Positions 1 to 5,102 of a stretch of DNA of 5,119 nt are shown here, piece after piece. Source of the stretch: JADJPL01 sp041183125 (GTDB lineage Bacteria; Bacteroidota; Bacteroidia; Chitinophagales; Saprospiraceae); assembly GCA_041183125.1 (NCBI GenBank), contig JBEGMH010000138.1, positions 1-5,119 of the forward strand, in the 5' to 3' direction. The position numbers and the translations under genes are program-made. A model generated the notes under the pieces. The model did no database searches, had not been told where the DNA came from, and worked only from the letters and a program-made list of their open reading frames with translations. How positions within the stretch are numbered: the first letter of the stretch is position 1; every line of letters begins with the position of its first letter.

Positions 1-721
1 TTTCTGCATAGTGCATGACGCGCAGGGGGAGTTTCTGGCGCTGGATGATTCCTTCCAGGTGCATCAGGCAAGACATATCCCCGGCGGTGATGACTTCTAC
101 CCCCTGCCGCAAATGGTCGGCCAAGCGGTCTTGCCCCATTTTCACCGAAACGGCGGCTTCGTGTACTGCGAAGGTGCCCCCAAAACCGCAACATTCATCC
201 CGGCGCTCCAGCGTAGCCAACTCGAGGCCGCCGACCTTTTGCAGCAGTACTTCGATGTTGTTGCGCCGCTCTTCCATGCGCTCGCTGGAAGGGCCCAGGC
301 GTAGACCGCGCAGCCCGTGGCAGCTCTGATGGATGCCTACCCGGTGCGGGAACCAGGCCTGGGAAAAGTCCTCTTTCCCCAACACGTCCAGGAGAAATTC
401 GCCTAATTCGAGGGTTTTTTGGCGTATGTTGGTCACCTCAGGGCTCTGTTCGAGGGTGTCGTAGTGCTTTCGCACGTGGTAAGCACAGCTCCCCGACGGC
501 GTAACGACGTAATCAAAAGGGGCAAAGGTCTTGACAAAGTGCCGGTACGTGGGCAGCGCATCTTGTTCGCAGCCAGAATTGGCCATAGGCTGCCCACAGC
601 AGGTCTGGTCTATCGGGTAGGAAACCCGGCAGCCCAGGCGCTCTAATAAGGAAAGGGTGGCCCTACCCGCTTGCGGGTAAAACTGGTCCATATAACAGGG
701 AATAAATAAGCCGATGTGCAT
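1..721 (-). CDS. lutA: LutA-type (Fe-S)-binding lactate oxidation subunit, 3' end cut by window edge
   Basis: This is the cysteine-rich CCG-domain subunit of the LutABC (YkgEFG) complex, which oxidises L-lactate to pyruvate in the cytoplasm or at the membrane face. The frame is open from the ATG at 721-719 to the left edge, giving 240 residues without a stop. Family members are about 240 residues and end in a segment like the visible LRVMHYAE, so only a few residues are missing. Two CCG half-modules are visible: Cys9 and Cys41-Cys42-Gly43, then Cys79 (PSGSC), and in the second half Cys134 (QSCHG), Cys177-Cys178-Gly179 (ECCGFGG) and Cys218 (DMSC). The start is 3 nt after the mutarotase stop, so translation is probably coupled. 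The partners LutB and LutC would be expected just beyond the left edge. Glycolate oxidase GlcF and heterodisulfide reductase HdrB share the CCG domain but differ in size or context. Its place in a fucose operon fits, because this pathway yields L-lactate. Confidence 0.9.
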   Translation of the reverse strand, partial: MHIGLFIPCYMDQFYPQAGRATLSLLERLGCRVSYPIDQTCCGQPMANSGCEQDALPTYRHFVKTFAPFDYVVTPSGSCAYHVRKHYDTLEQSPEVTNIRQKTLELGEFLLDVLGKEDFSQAWFPHRVGIHQSCHGLRGLRLGPSSERMEERRNNIEVLLQKVGGLELATLERRDECCGFGGTFAVHEAAVSVKMGQDRLADHLRQGVEVITAGDMSCLMHLEGIIQRQKLPLRVMHYAE

Positions 722-724
722 ACG

Positions 725-1063
725 TCAGGATTCGCGAAGTGAAAAGATTTTTTCCATCAACATCCACTTTTCACCGGGGGATGCCTGGGGCAGTCGTTGC
801 TGGTAGTGGGACATCAAAGACTCCCATTCCTGTACCTTTGGGTTGGCCAGGTCTTGTGCCGCTTTGTGGGCAAAAGAAAACCCGTCCGCCGTTTCCATAA
901 TCATGAACAGCCGATTTCCAATCCGGTAGATTTCCATGTCCTGGATACCGGCACCGCGTATGCTGGCAAGTATTTCCGGCCATACGGCCCGGTGGTAGGC
1001 TTCGTACTCGGCGATGAGGGCCGGATCGTCTTTTAGGTCTAAGGCAAGGCAATAGCGCTTCAT
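725..1063 (-). CDS. RhaM-family sugar mutarotase, probably for L-fucose
   Basis: This 112-residue protein belongs to the L-rhamnose mutarotase family (COG3254, formerly DUF718), small ferredoxin-like-fold enzymes that interconvert the alpha and beta anomers of 6-deoxy sugars. E. coli RhaM has 104 residues. Recognisable features are the N-terminal strand MKRYCLALDL, the Tyr20-x3-His24-x3-Trp28-Pro29-Glu30 signature (EYEAYHRAVWPE), which carries the Tyr and His equivalent to the RhaM active-site pair, the Tyr46 strand (MEIYRIGNRLFMIME), and the C-terminal MLMEKIFSL strand. The substrate is inferred from the neighbours: with fucose dehydrogenase and fuconolactonase in the same operon, it most likely supplies the fucose anomer used by the dehydrogenase. 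It follows fucose dehydrogenase by 60 nt and precedes lutA by 3 nt. Its ATG has no strong ribosome binding site, which is usual in Bacteroidota. A rhamnose-specific role is possible but less likely here. Confidence 0.88.
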   Translation of the reverse strand: MKRYCLALDLKDDPALIAEYEAYHRAVWPEILASIRGAGIQDMEIYRIGNRLFMIMETADGFSFAHKAAQDLANPKVQEWESLMSHYQQRLPQASPGEKWMLMEKIFSLRES

Positions 1064-1091
1064 ATATTCAACTGGTTACGGAGAAAATCCG

Positions 1092-1114
1092 CAGGGGGCG
1101 TAGTGGCTCCCCTG
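1092..1114 (-). other. Small GC stem-loop in the spacer before the mutarotase gene
   Basis: The 60-nt spacer between the fucose dehydrogenase stop and the mutarotase start contains CAGGGG and CCCCTG, which pair as a perfect 6-bp stem around an 11-nt loop (1098-1108). No T-run follows in the direction of transcription, so it is not a standard intrinsic terminator. It could act as an mRNA processing or stability element, or be chance. Confidence 0.25.
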
Positions 1115-1123
1115 GGCAACCTC

Positions 1124-1906
1124 TTATTTATCCAGGCCGGCCAGGGCGCGGTCTAGGTGTACATAGCCCCCATCCACGAACACGTGCTGCCCGGTGATGT
1201 GGGAAGCGCGGTCGGAGAGGAGAAATACGGCCATATCTGCAATTTCGGACGCATGGGTCATCCGCTGTTCGAACGGAATATGGCGAACGATAGCCTGAAG
1301 CTGTGCCTCCGGATCGGGGAACGTATCGAGCCAGGTCCGGTACAGCGGGGTCATCACCTCGGAGGGTACGATCGCGTTGACGCGGATGCGGTAGGGCAAC
1401 AGCTCGACGGCCCACTCCCGGGTCAGGGCTAGTTGGGCTCCTTTGGCCGCTGCATAAGCAGACGTGCCCCCTTGCCCGGTAAGTGCTGTCTTAGAACTGA
1501 TGTTCAGGATGCTGCCCCGGGATTTCTTGAGGGCTTCGAGTAGGTAGTGCGCCAAGAAATAGTAGTGGTGGAGGTTGGATTCCAGGGAGGCCAGGAAGCG
1601 CTCCGGGTCTCCTTTTTCCAGGCCCACCCCATCGTTTGCACCCGCGTTGTTGATCAGTCCGTCTACCCGCCCCGTGCGCGAAAGGGTCTGCTCCACCACC
1701 CTGCGGCAACTTTCTGCGGAGCCCAGGTTCTCTGTTAGGATATGCCCGCGCTGAAGTTCGGCCAGGAGGTTTTCAGCGCGCTGTGCATCCCGGCCCACGA
1801 TGACCGGGATAGCCCCTTCCGCCACCAGCGCCCTGCTGATGGCTTCCCCAATTCCACTGGCCCCGCCCGTTACGAGGAATACCTTGTCTTTTAATCCGAG
1901 ATCCAT
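1124..1906 (-). CDS. L-fucose dehydrogenase, short-chain dehydrogenase/reductase family
   Basis: A 260-residue classical SDR. It probably oxidises L-fucose to L-fuconolactone with NAD(P)+ in the cytoplasm, the first committed step of non-phosphorylated fucose breakdown. Visible motifs are the nucleotide-binding TGGASGIG (13-20), NNAG (86-89), Asn111, and the Ser138/Tyr151/Lys155 catalytic triad (NISSKTALTGQGGTSAY then AAAK). Several stretches match what I recall of proteobacterial L-fucose dehydrogenases: the MDLxLKDKV start, NNAGxNDGVGLE, SLExNLxHYY, SSKTAxTGQGxTS, TREWAV, EVMTPLYR and the end FVDGGYxHLDRAL. After the second beta strand the sequence is VGR (Gly38-Arg39) with no acidic residue, which suggests NADP+ can be used. 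The ATG lies 3 nt after the lactonase stop, so the two are tightly coupled. The alternative is another sugar dehydrogenase of the HSD17B14-like SDR group, but the neighbours argue for fucose. Confidence 0.87.
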   Translation of the reverse strand: MDLGLKDKVFLVTGGASGIGEAISRALVAEGAIPVIVGRDAQRAENLLAELQRGHILTENLGSAESCRRVVEQTLSRTGRVDGLINNAGANDGVGLEKGDPERFLASLESNLHHYYFLAHYLLEALKKSRGSILNISSKTALTGQGGTSAYAAAKGAQLALTREWAVELLPYRIRVNAIVPSEVMTPLYRTWLDTFPDPEAQLQAIVRHIPFEQRMTHASEIADMAVFLLSDRASHITGQHVFVDGGYVHLDRALAGLDK

Positions 1907-1909
1907 AGT

Positions 1910-2755
1910 TCACAGCTTATAACACCGGGCCGCCGTAGCCCCGAACAGCGCTTCCTGTTCGGGGGCAGACCAATCGCCCGCAAAACGGCGTACAATATGC
2001 AACACAGTCCTATAGTCCGGTGCAGCCAAGAGGCATACCGGCCAATCCGAGCCTAACATCAAGCGTTCCGGACCGAAGGCTTCGGTAACAACTTCGAGGT
2101 AGGGGAAGAAATCCTCCACAGACCAGCGGTACCCATCGGCCTCGGTCACCATACCCGATACTTTGCAATAGGTGTTGGGATGTTCTGCAACCGTGCGGAT
2201 ATGCGCTTTCCAATCGGCGCTGGGTCCCGCCTTCATCACGGGCTTCGCGATATGGTCGAGCACCATGATCTGATCCGGGCAGCGTTCCAGAAAACGCGGC
2301 ACCGCCGGAAGTTGCCGCTCGAATACGAGGATATCGTATGCCAGCCCGGCTGCCCCGACCGCGTGAACGCCTCGGATAAAATCTTCCCGGAGCAGAAAAT
2401 CCGGATCGGGCTCTGCTTGTACGATATGGCGGATCCCCTTTAGCAAGCCGAAAGGCCGGTATGCCTCCAGGCGCTCTCCGATGGATTCGGCACGGAGGTC
2501 CAACCAACCGACTACTCCTTTGATAAAAGGGTTTTCCCGGGCCAATTGTAGGAGAAAGTCCGTTTCGGCTTCTGTTTGCCGGGCTTGTACCGCAACACAA
2601 CCCGATATACCCTCTGCAGCCAGCAGGGGAGCCAGGTCCCCGGGCAGGAAATCCCGCTGCAAGACCGACATGCTGCCGTCTATCCAGCCGTATTCGACCG
2701 GGTCATACACCCAAAAATGCTGGTGGGCGTCAATGGTCTCGAATCCTTCTTTCAC
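1910..2755 (-). CDS. L-fuconolactonase, amidohydrolase family (COG3618)
   Basis: A 281-residue metal-dependent TIM-barrel hydrolase of the amidohydrolase_2 type, expected to open L-fucono-lactone to L-fuconate. It carries the N-terminal metal motif His11-Gln-His13 (DAHQHFW), the segment Lys106-Gly-Ile-Arg-His110 (LKGIRHIVQ), His168 with Lys171 (VLDHIAKP), the SGM segment (200-202), and the late-barrel acid Asp237 in GSDWPVC. This order and the length are typical of COG3618 lactonases. The start is GTG (2755-2753). The in-frame codon three positions upstream is TAA, so no earlier start exists, and AAGGA lies about 9 nt upstream as a good ribosome binding site. The gene sits between two SDRs, the enzymes before and after it in the pathway apart from the missing dehydratase. 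Rhamnonolactone or another 6-deoxyaldonolactone is an alternative substrate. Confidence 0.87.
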   Translation of the reverse strand: MKEGFETIDAHQHFWVYDPVEYGWIDGSMSVLQRDFLPGDLAPLLAAEGISGCVAVQARQTEAETDFLLQLARENPFIKGVVGWLDLRAESIGERLEAYRPFGLLKGIRHIVQAEPDPDFLLREDFIRGVHAVGAAGLAYDILVFERQLPAVPRFLERCPDQIMVLDHIAKPVMKAGPSADWKAHIRTVAEHPNTYCKVSGMVTEADGYRWSVEDFFPYLEVVTEAFGPERLMLGSDWPVCLLAAPDYRTVLHIVRRFAGDWSAPEQEALFGATAARCYKL

Positions 2756-2808
2756 AGAGATTTATCCTTAGGGTGATGAAGTAGAATACCTTTAATATCT
2801 AGCTTGGA

Positions 2809-3588
2809 TCAAGTATTTAGAGTGATGAAACCCCCGTCAATCGGCACATTGGTGCCGGTGATGAAGCTGGCAGCGTCTGAGCAGAGGAAAAGCGCGAGCT
2901 GTGCCACTTCCTCCGGTGTGCCCATACGCCCGATCGGTTGGGTTTTCGATAGCTTTTCAAACATTTCCGCCTCGCGGCCGGGATAATTTTTGGCGAGGAA
3001 GCCATCTACAAAAGGCGTGTGTACCCGCGCCGGTGCAAGGCAATTGCAGCGGATGTTGTACGACAGGTAGTCGCGGGCGACGGTATAGGTCATCGTCAGC
3101 ACGGCCCCTTTGCTCATGGAATAGCCGAAACGGTCGGGTAGCCCAATGACGGAAGCGATGGAGGCCATGTTGAGGATCACCCCCGAACGCTGGGCTTTCA
3201 TCGCCCCGATAGCGGCAAACATGCCGTTGTACACACCTTTGACATTGATGTGGTAAATCCGGTCGAAGTCTTCCTCCGACGTTTGCTCCAGGTTGCCGAC
3301 CTGTGCGATGCCCGCATTGTTCACCAGGATATCAATCCGGCCGGCCAGGTCGAGGATGGTTTTTGCAGCGGCTTGCATCTCTGGTTGGCGGCTCACATCG
3401 GCCTGTAAAGCCGTGGCTTTAGTACCTTCCTCCAGGATGCTATCGGCTACGCGGTCGGCGGCGGTCTTGTCCCGGTCCAGTACAAACACCCAAGCCCCCG
3501 CCCGGGCAAACTCCCGGCAGATGCTCTCACCGATGCCGCTGCCACCCCCGGTGACCCATGCAATCTTTTGATCCAATCGTATTTCCAT
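2809..3588 (-). CDS. 2-keto-3-deoxy-L-fuconate dehydrogenase-like SDR
   Basis: A 259-residue classical SDR, probably the NAD+-dependent enzyme oxidising 2-keto-3-deoxy-L-fuconate to 2,4-diketo-3-deoxy-L-fuconate. Motifs are TGGGSGIG (13-20), Asp38 after the second beta strand (VLDRD, typical of NAD+ preference), ADV (63-65), NNAG (90-93), Asn115, and Ser143/Tyr156/Lys160 (MASIAS, then YSMSK). The substrate loop APARVHTPFVDGFL and the end GTNVPIDGGFITL fit sugar-acid SDRs found in fucose clusters. It is clearly different from the other SDR in the operon (1124-1906), so the two are not a recent tandem duplication. It is the first gene of the operon, and a 53-nt spacer (2756-2808), in which I see no clear signal, separates it from the lactonase. 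The substrate is inferred from context. The alternative is that this enzyme is the sugar dehydrogenase and the other acts later, but the other SDR's motifs make that less likely. Confidence 0.8.
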   Translation of the reverse strand: MEIRLDQKIAWVTGGGSGIGESICREFARAGAWVFVLDRDKTAADRVADSILEEGTKATALQADVSRQPEMQAAAKTILDLAGRIDILVNNAGIAQVGNLEQTSEEDFDRIYHINVKGVYNGMFAAIGAMKAQRSGVILNMASIASVIGLPDRFGYSMSKGAVLTMTYTVARDYLSYNIRCNCLAPARVHTPFVDGFLAKNYPGREAEMFEKLSKTQPIGRMGTPEEVAQLALFLCSDAASFITGTNVPIDGGFITLNT

Positions 3589-3607
3589 GCCCTCGAAGCG
3601 CCCAGTG

Positions 3608-3682
3608 GGCTATTTTTTACCAAAAAATCCGTTGCCTGGTGTTGAACACAAGACTACGGATTTTTTGGGAAAAAAAATAGCC
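3608..3682. terminator. Long inverted repeat, likely terminator of the peroxiredoxin gene, overlapping the fucose operon leader
   Basis: Two arms (3608-3632 and 3656-3682) are reverse complements: both read GGCTAT-T-run-(A/C)CC-A-run-ATCCGT on their respective strands, differing by two extra T/A pairs and one base. They enclose a 23-nt loop. The core stem AAAAAATCCGT/ACGGATTTTTT (3622-3632 with 3656-3666) is 11 bp, flanked by A and T tracts, which is the usual look of an intrinsic terminator working in both directions. It starts 12 nt after the peroxiredoxin stop (3695). Each arm is also a small hairpin by itself (A/T tracts around ACC or GGG). Only 19 bp separate it from the ATG of the fucose operon. 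Confidence 0.7.
3639..3656 (-). promoter_or_regulatory. Possible promoter/operator of the fucose operon
   Basis: The loop of the long inverted repeat contains the perfect palindrome GTGTTGAACAC (3639-3649), the kind of site bound by dimeric regulators. On the minus strand TAGTCTTG (3656-3649) matches the Bacteroidota -7 consensus TAnnTTTG at all but one defined base, which would place the transcription start within the palindrome. I see no good -33 TTTG element, so this remains tentative. Confidence 0.25.
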
Positions 3683-3694
3683 GTGGATACCCGA

Positions 3695-4333
3695 TCAATC
3701 CCGGTTGGGCTGTGGCGTATAGCGCAGGTAGGGCTTGACAATATTTAGTCCCTTTGGAAATTTTGCCAGGGCGTCCTCTGTGGAAACTGCCGGAACGACG
3801 ATTACGTTATCGCCATCCTTCCAATCAGCCGGGGTAGCCACGCTGTACTGGGCAGTGAGCTGCAGCGAATCAATGACCCGCAACACTTCCACAAAGTTCC
3901 TACCTGTGGAGGCTGGATAGGTGAGCGTCAGCTTAACCTTTTTGTCGGGGCCGATTACAAAAAGCGAACGTACGGTGAAGGTTTCTGAAGCGTTCGGGTG
4001 AATCATGCCATACAGGTTGGCCACTATGCGGTCTTCGTCGGCAATGATGGGGAAATCTACGGTACAGTGCTGAGTAGCGTTAATATCACCGACCCACGCG
4101 AAGTGCTTGTCTATAGGATCCACACTGACAGCAAGCACTTTGACGTTCCTTCGATCAAATTCAGCCTTCAAAAGAGCTGTCCTCCCTAATTCTGTGGTAC
4201 ATACCGGAGTGAAATCAGCAGGGTGGGAGAAGAGAACCCCCCAACTGTTGCCCAGAAACTCGTAAAAATCAATCTCGCCTTCTGTGGTCACGGCGCGGAA
4301 ATTGGGTGCGATATCGCCTAATCGTAAACTCAT
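3695..4333 (-). CDS. 1-Cys peroxiredoxin, Prx6 type
   Basis: A 212-residue cytoplasmic thiol peroxidase that reduces hydrogen peroxide and organic hydroperoxides. The peroxidatic cysteine is Cys45 in the motif HPADFTPVCTTELG (37-50). The Prx6-type extended C-terminal half is present: IGPDKKVKLTLTYPASTGRNF, VIDSLQLTAQYSVATPADWKDGD and the ending YLRYTPQP, all closely similar to animal Prx6. No resolving cysteine occurs in the 2-Cys Prx C-terminal position, but a second cysteine, Cys90 (ATQHCTV), is present. The ATG at 4333-4331 is followed immediately by the family's N-terminal LRLGDIAPNF segment. It is transcribed in the same direction as the fucose operon but is separated from it by a probable terminator, so it is likely an independent stress gene. 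Symbols vary (prx6, ahpC2), so none is given. Confidence 0.95.
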   Translation of the reverse strand: MSLRLGDIAPNFRAVTTEGEIDFYEFLGNSWGVLFSHPADFTPVCTTELGRTALLKAEFDRRNVKVLAVSVDPIDKHFAWVGDINATQHCTVDFPIIADEDRIVANLYGMIHPNASETFTVRSLFVIGPDKKVKLTLTYPASTGRNFVEVLRVIDSLQLTAQYSVATPADWKDGDNVIVVPAVSTEDALAKFPKGLNIVKPYLRYTPQPNRD

Positions 4334-4346
4334 GTTCTTTTTTTTA

Positions 4347-4379
4347 CAAAAATATATTATTCCTATATTTTTTATAGGA
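4347..4379 (-). promoter_or_regulatory. Probable peroxiredoxin promoter with 19-bp palindrome
   Basis: The AT-rich spacer upstream of the peroxiredoxin contains TATTTTTG on the minus strand (4354-4347), an exact match to the Bacteroidota -7 consensus TAnnTTTG, 13 nt before the ATG. Just upstream is the perfect palindrome TCCTATATTTTTTATAGGA (4361-4379; 7-bp arms, 5-nt centre), lying between the expected -7 and -33 positions, where a repressor or redox regulator could bind. No clear TTTG -33 element is visible. The palindrome could also be chance in AT-rich DNA. Confidence 0.4.
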
Positions 4380-4391
4380 TTTAATAAATTT

Positions 4392-4655
4392 ATGGACTGG
4401 TTACGAAGGATCTTTGGAGAGGAAAAAACGTTGTTTGATTCCCCTCGCCAAAAGACTAAGGCAGAAGGGCTTTGTTATATGTATCCGTCCGGCCAAGTAC
4501 ATCTTGCGCCACTAAAACCGTCTTTCGACCTTTGTAAAAGAAGAAAGGGATGGAAAAAACAGCGAACGGAAGAAGAGATGGGCCGGGTATTGTCGGCGTT
4601 TGACGGGTCGGGTCAGAGCGTGCGGGAGTTTTGTGCGGCGTCGGGCATGGCGTAG
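4392..4655 (+). CDS. Possible hypothetical ORF running into the IS66 tnpA relic
   Basis: From ATG 4392 an 88-codon frame runs to the TAG at 4653. Its first about 50 residues (MDWLRRIFGEEKTLF at the start) match no family I recognise, while residues from about 57 on are the TnpA helix-turn-helix relic. It begins 58 nt from the divergently read peroxiredoxin start, so it may be the 5' end of a former host gene broken by the insertion sequence, or simply an open frame by chance. No ribosome binding site is obvious. Apart from this, I see nothing in 4380-4549. Confidence 0.2.
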   Translation: MDWLRRIFGEEKTLFDSPRQKTKAEGLCYMYPSGQVHLAPLKPSFDLCKRRKGWKKQRTEEEMGRVLSAFDGSGQSVREFCAASGMA

Positions 4656-4712
4656 CGTATGCTGCGCTACTGGTTGAAACGGCGGGAAAAAGGGGCTGGG
4701 GGTTATTGGTGA
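4550..4712 (+). pseudogene. tnpA: IS66 accessory protein TnpA relic (frameshift and internal stop)
   Basis: The reading frame ending at 4712 contains RTEEEMGRVLSAFDGSGQ, then SVREFCAASGMA, a TAG stop (4653-4655), and RMLRYWLKRREKGAGGYW. Ignoring the stop, this matches the TnpA pattern: an acidic helix, SGxSxxxFCxxxGM, a few residues, then the YWLKR helix of a helix-turn-helix domain. The natural start is probably ATG 4550, preceded by GAAAGG, but it lies in another frame; a run of six A's at 4553-4558 would need to be five for the start to join the TnpA frame. So there are two disabling changes. The 3' part of the gene is missing, because the frame meets TGA (4710-4712) where TnpB-like sequence begins. 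Confidence 0.65.
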
Positions 4713-4767
4713 CGGCATCGAATCAAGTGCCATAAAACGAAGAAAAAGATACCAAAAAACTGGGTAA
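4711..4767 (+). pseudogene. tnpB: IS66 TnpB C-terminal tail remnant
   Basis: A short frame reads DGIESSAIKRRKRYQKTG and then stops at TAA 4765-4767. TnpB (IS66 Orf2-like) proteins typically end in a GI-x(4-6)-(K/R)RKRY tail, and this piece lies just before the tnpC start, as in complete elements. The roughly 95 upstream residues of TnpB are absent. The call rests on a short motif plus position. Confidence 0.5.
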
Positions 4768-4796
4768 AACCCGTCTGGATATTGTACCTTGGGGAC

Positions 4797-5102
4797 ATGA
4801 ACACAAAGGTCACCAAGGAATACAATGCCCTGCTTGCGCTGTACCAGGCCCAGAACGCCGAGCTGCAGGCTTTGAAGGAAGAGCTGGAGCAGCTCAAACG
4901 AATGCTGCCTGGCAGCCTTAAGGAGAGTTTCCGCCCGGCGCAGGAAGAAGCAGGGGCAGAGGGGCCACCGCAGGGCGGGGATCCTACAGAAGAGGGTGCA
5001 AGGCTGGAAAACCATCCTCAAAAATCCATATCGGAGCTCCTGCCCGGAAATTGGAGGCCCCCACCCCCGCAAGTGGTGCAAACAAAATCCACCGACAAGT
5101 AA
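4797..5102 (+). CDS. tnpC: Truncated IS66 transposase TnpC, N-terminal coiled-coil fragment
   Basis: A 101-residue frame from ATG 4797; full TnpC is about 500 residues. Residues about 8-36 (YNALLALYQAQNAELQALKE, then ELEQLKRM) form a leucine-rich coiled coil like the leucine-zipper N-terminus of IS66 transposases. Next comes MLPGSLKESFRPAQEE, a degraded version of the usual MLFGSKRERFxPAQ. After about residue 53 the sequence turns Pro/Gly/Glu-rich and matches nothing in the family that I recognise, ending at TAA 5100-5102. The zinc-ribbon and DDE catalytic domains are absent, so it cannot transpose on its own. A TTG at 4782 would add five residues but is an unlikely start. Whether it is expressed is unknown; as an isolated coiled coil it could at most bind other TnpC copies. 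Confidence 0.6.
   Translation: MNTKVTKEYNALLALYQAQNAELQALKEELEQLKRMLPGSLKESFRPAQEEAGAEGPPQGGDPTEEGARLENHPQKSISELLPGNWRPPPPQVVQTKSTDK

Larger units (their letters stand above)
4550..5102 (+). mobile_element. Decayed, internally deleted IS66-family insertion sequence
   Basis: Three consecutive plus-strand pieces occur in the usual IS66 order tnpA-tnpB-tnpC: a TnpA helix-turn-helix relic, a TnpB C-terminal tail, and a TnpC N-terminal leucine-zipper segment. Only about 150 nt separate the TnpA motif from the TnpC start, whereas a complete tnpB alone would need about 350 nt, so an internal deletion has occurred. I could not identify terminal inverted repeats or the flanking 8-bp target duplication. 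The left boundary is approximate, and the element may extend past the right edge of the window. Confidence 0.7.

Noticed and set aside
11..304. Plus-strand frames at the left end
   Set aside because: They are antisense to lutA, whose minus-strand frame has all expected cysteine motifs and no stop.
2010..2600. 196-codon minus-strand frame inside the lactonase gene
   Set aside because: Out-of-frame shadow of the lactonase; Arg/Pro/Ser-rich with no motif, while the lactonase frame carries HxH, DHIAKP and GSDWP.
3608..3682. CRISPR repeat or MITE
   Set aside because: There is a single inverted repeat with no spacer-repeat periodicity, no target duplication is visible, and its position after a stop codon fits a terminator better.
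4550..4655. Programmed -1 frameshift at AAAAAAC in tnpA
   Set aside because: The string matches a slippery heptamer, but joining the start to the TnpA frame needs a +1 shift, the heptamer is not in the right phase, and a TAG follows anyway.
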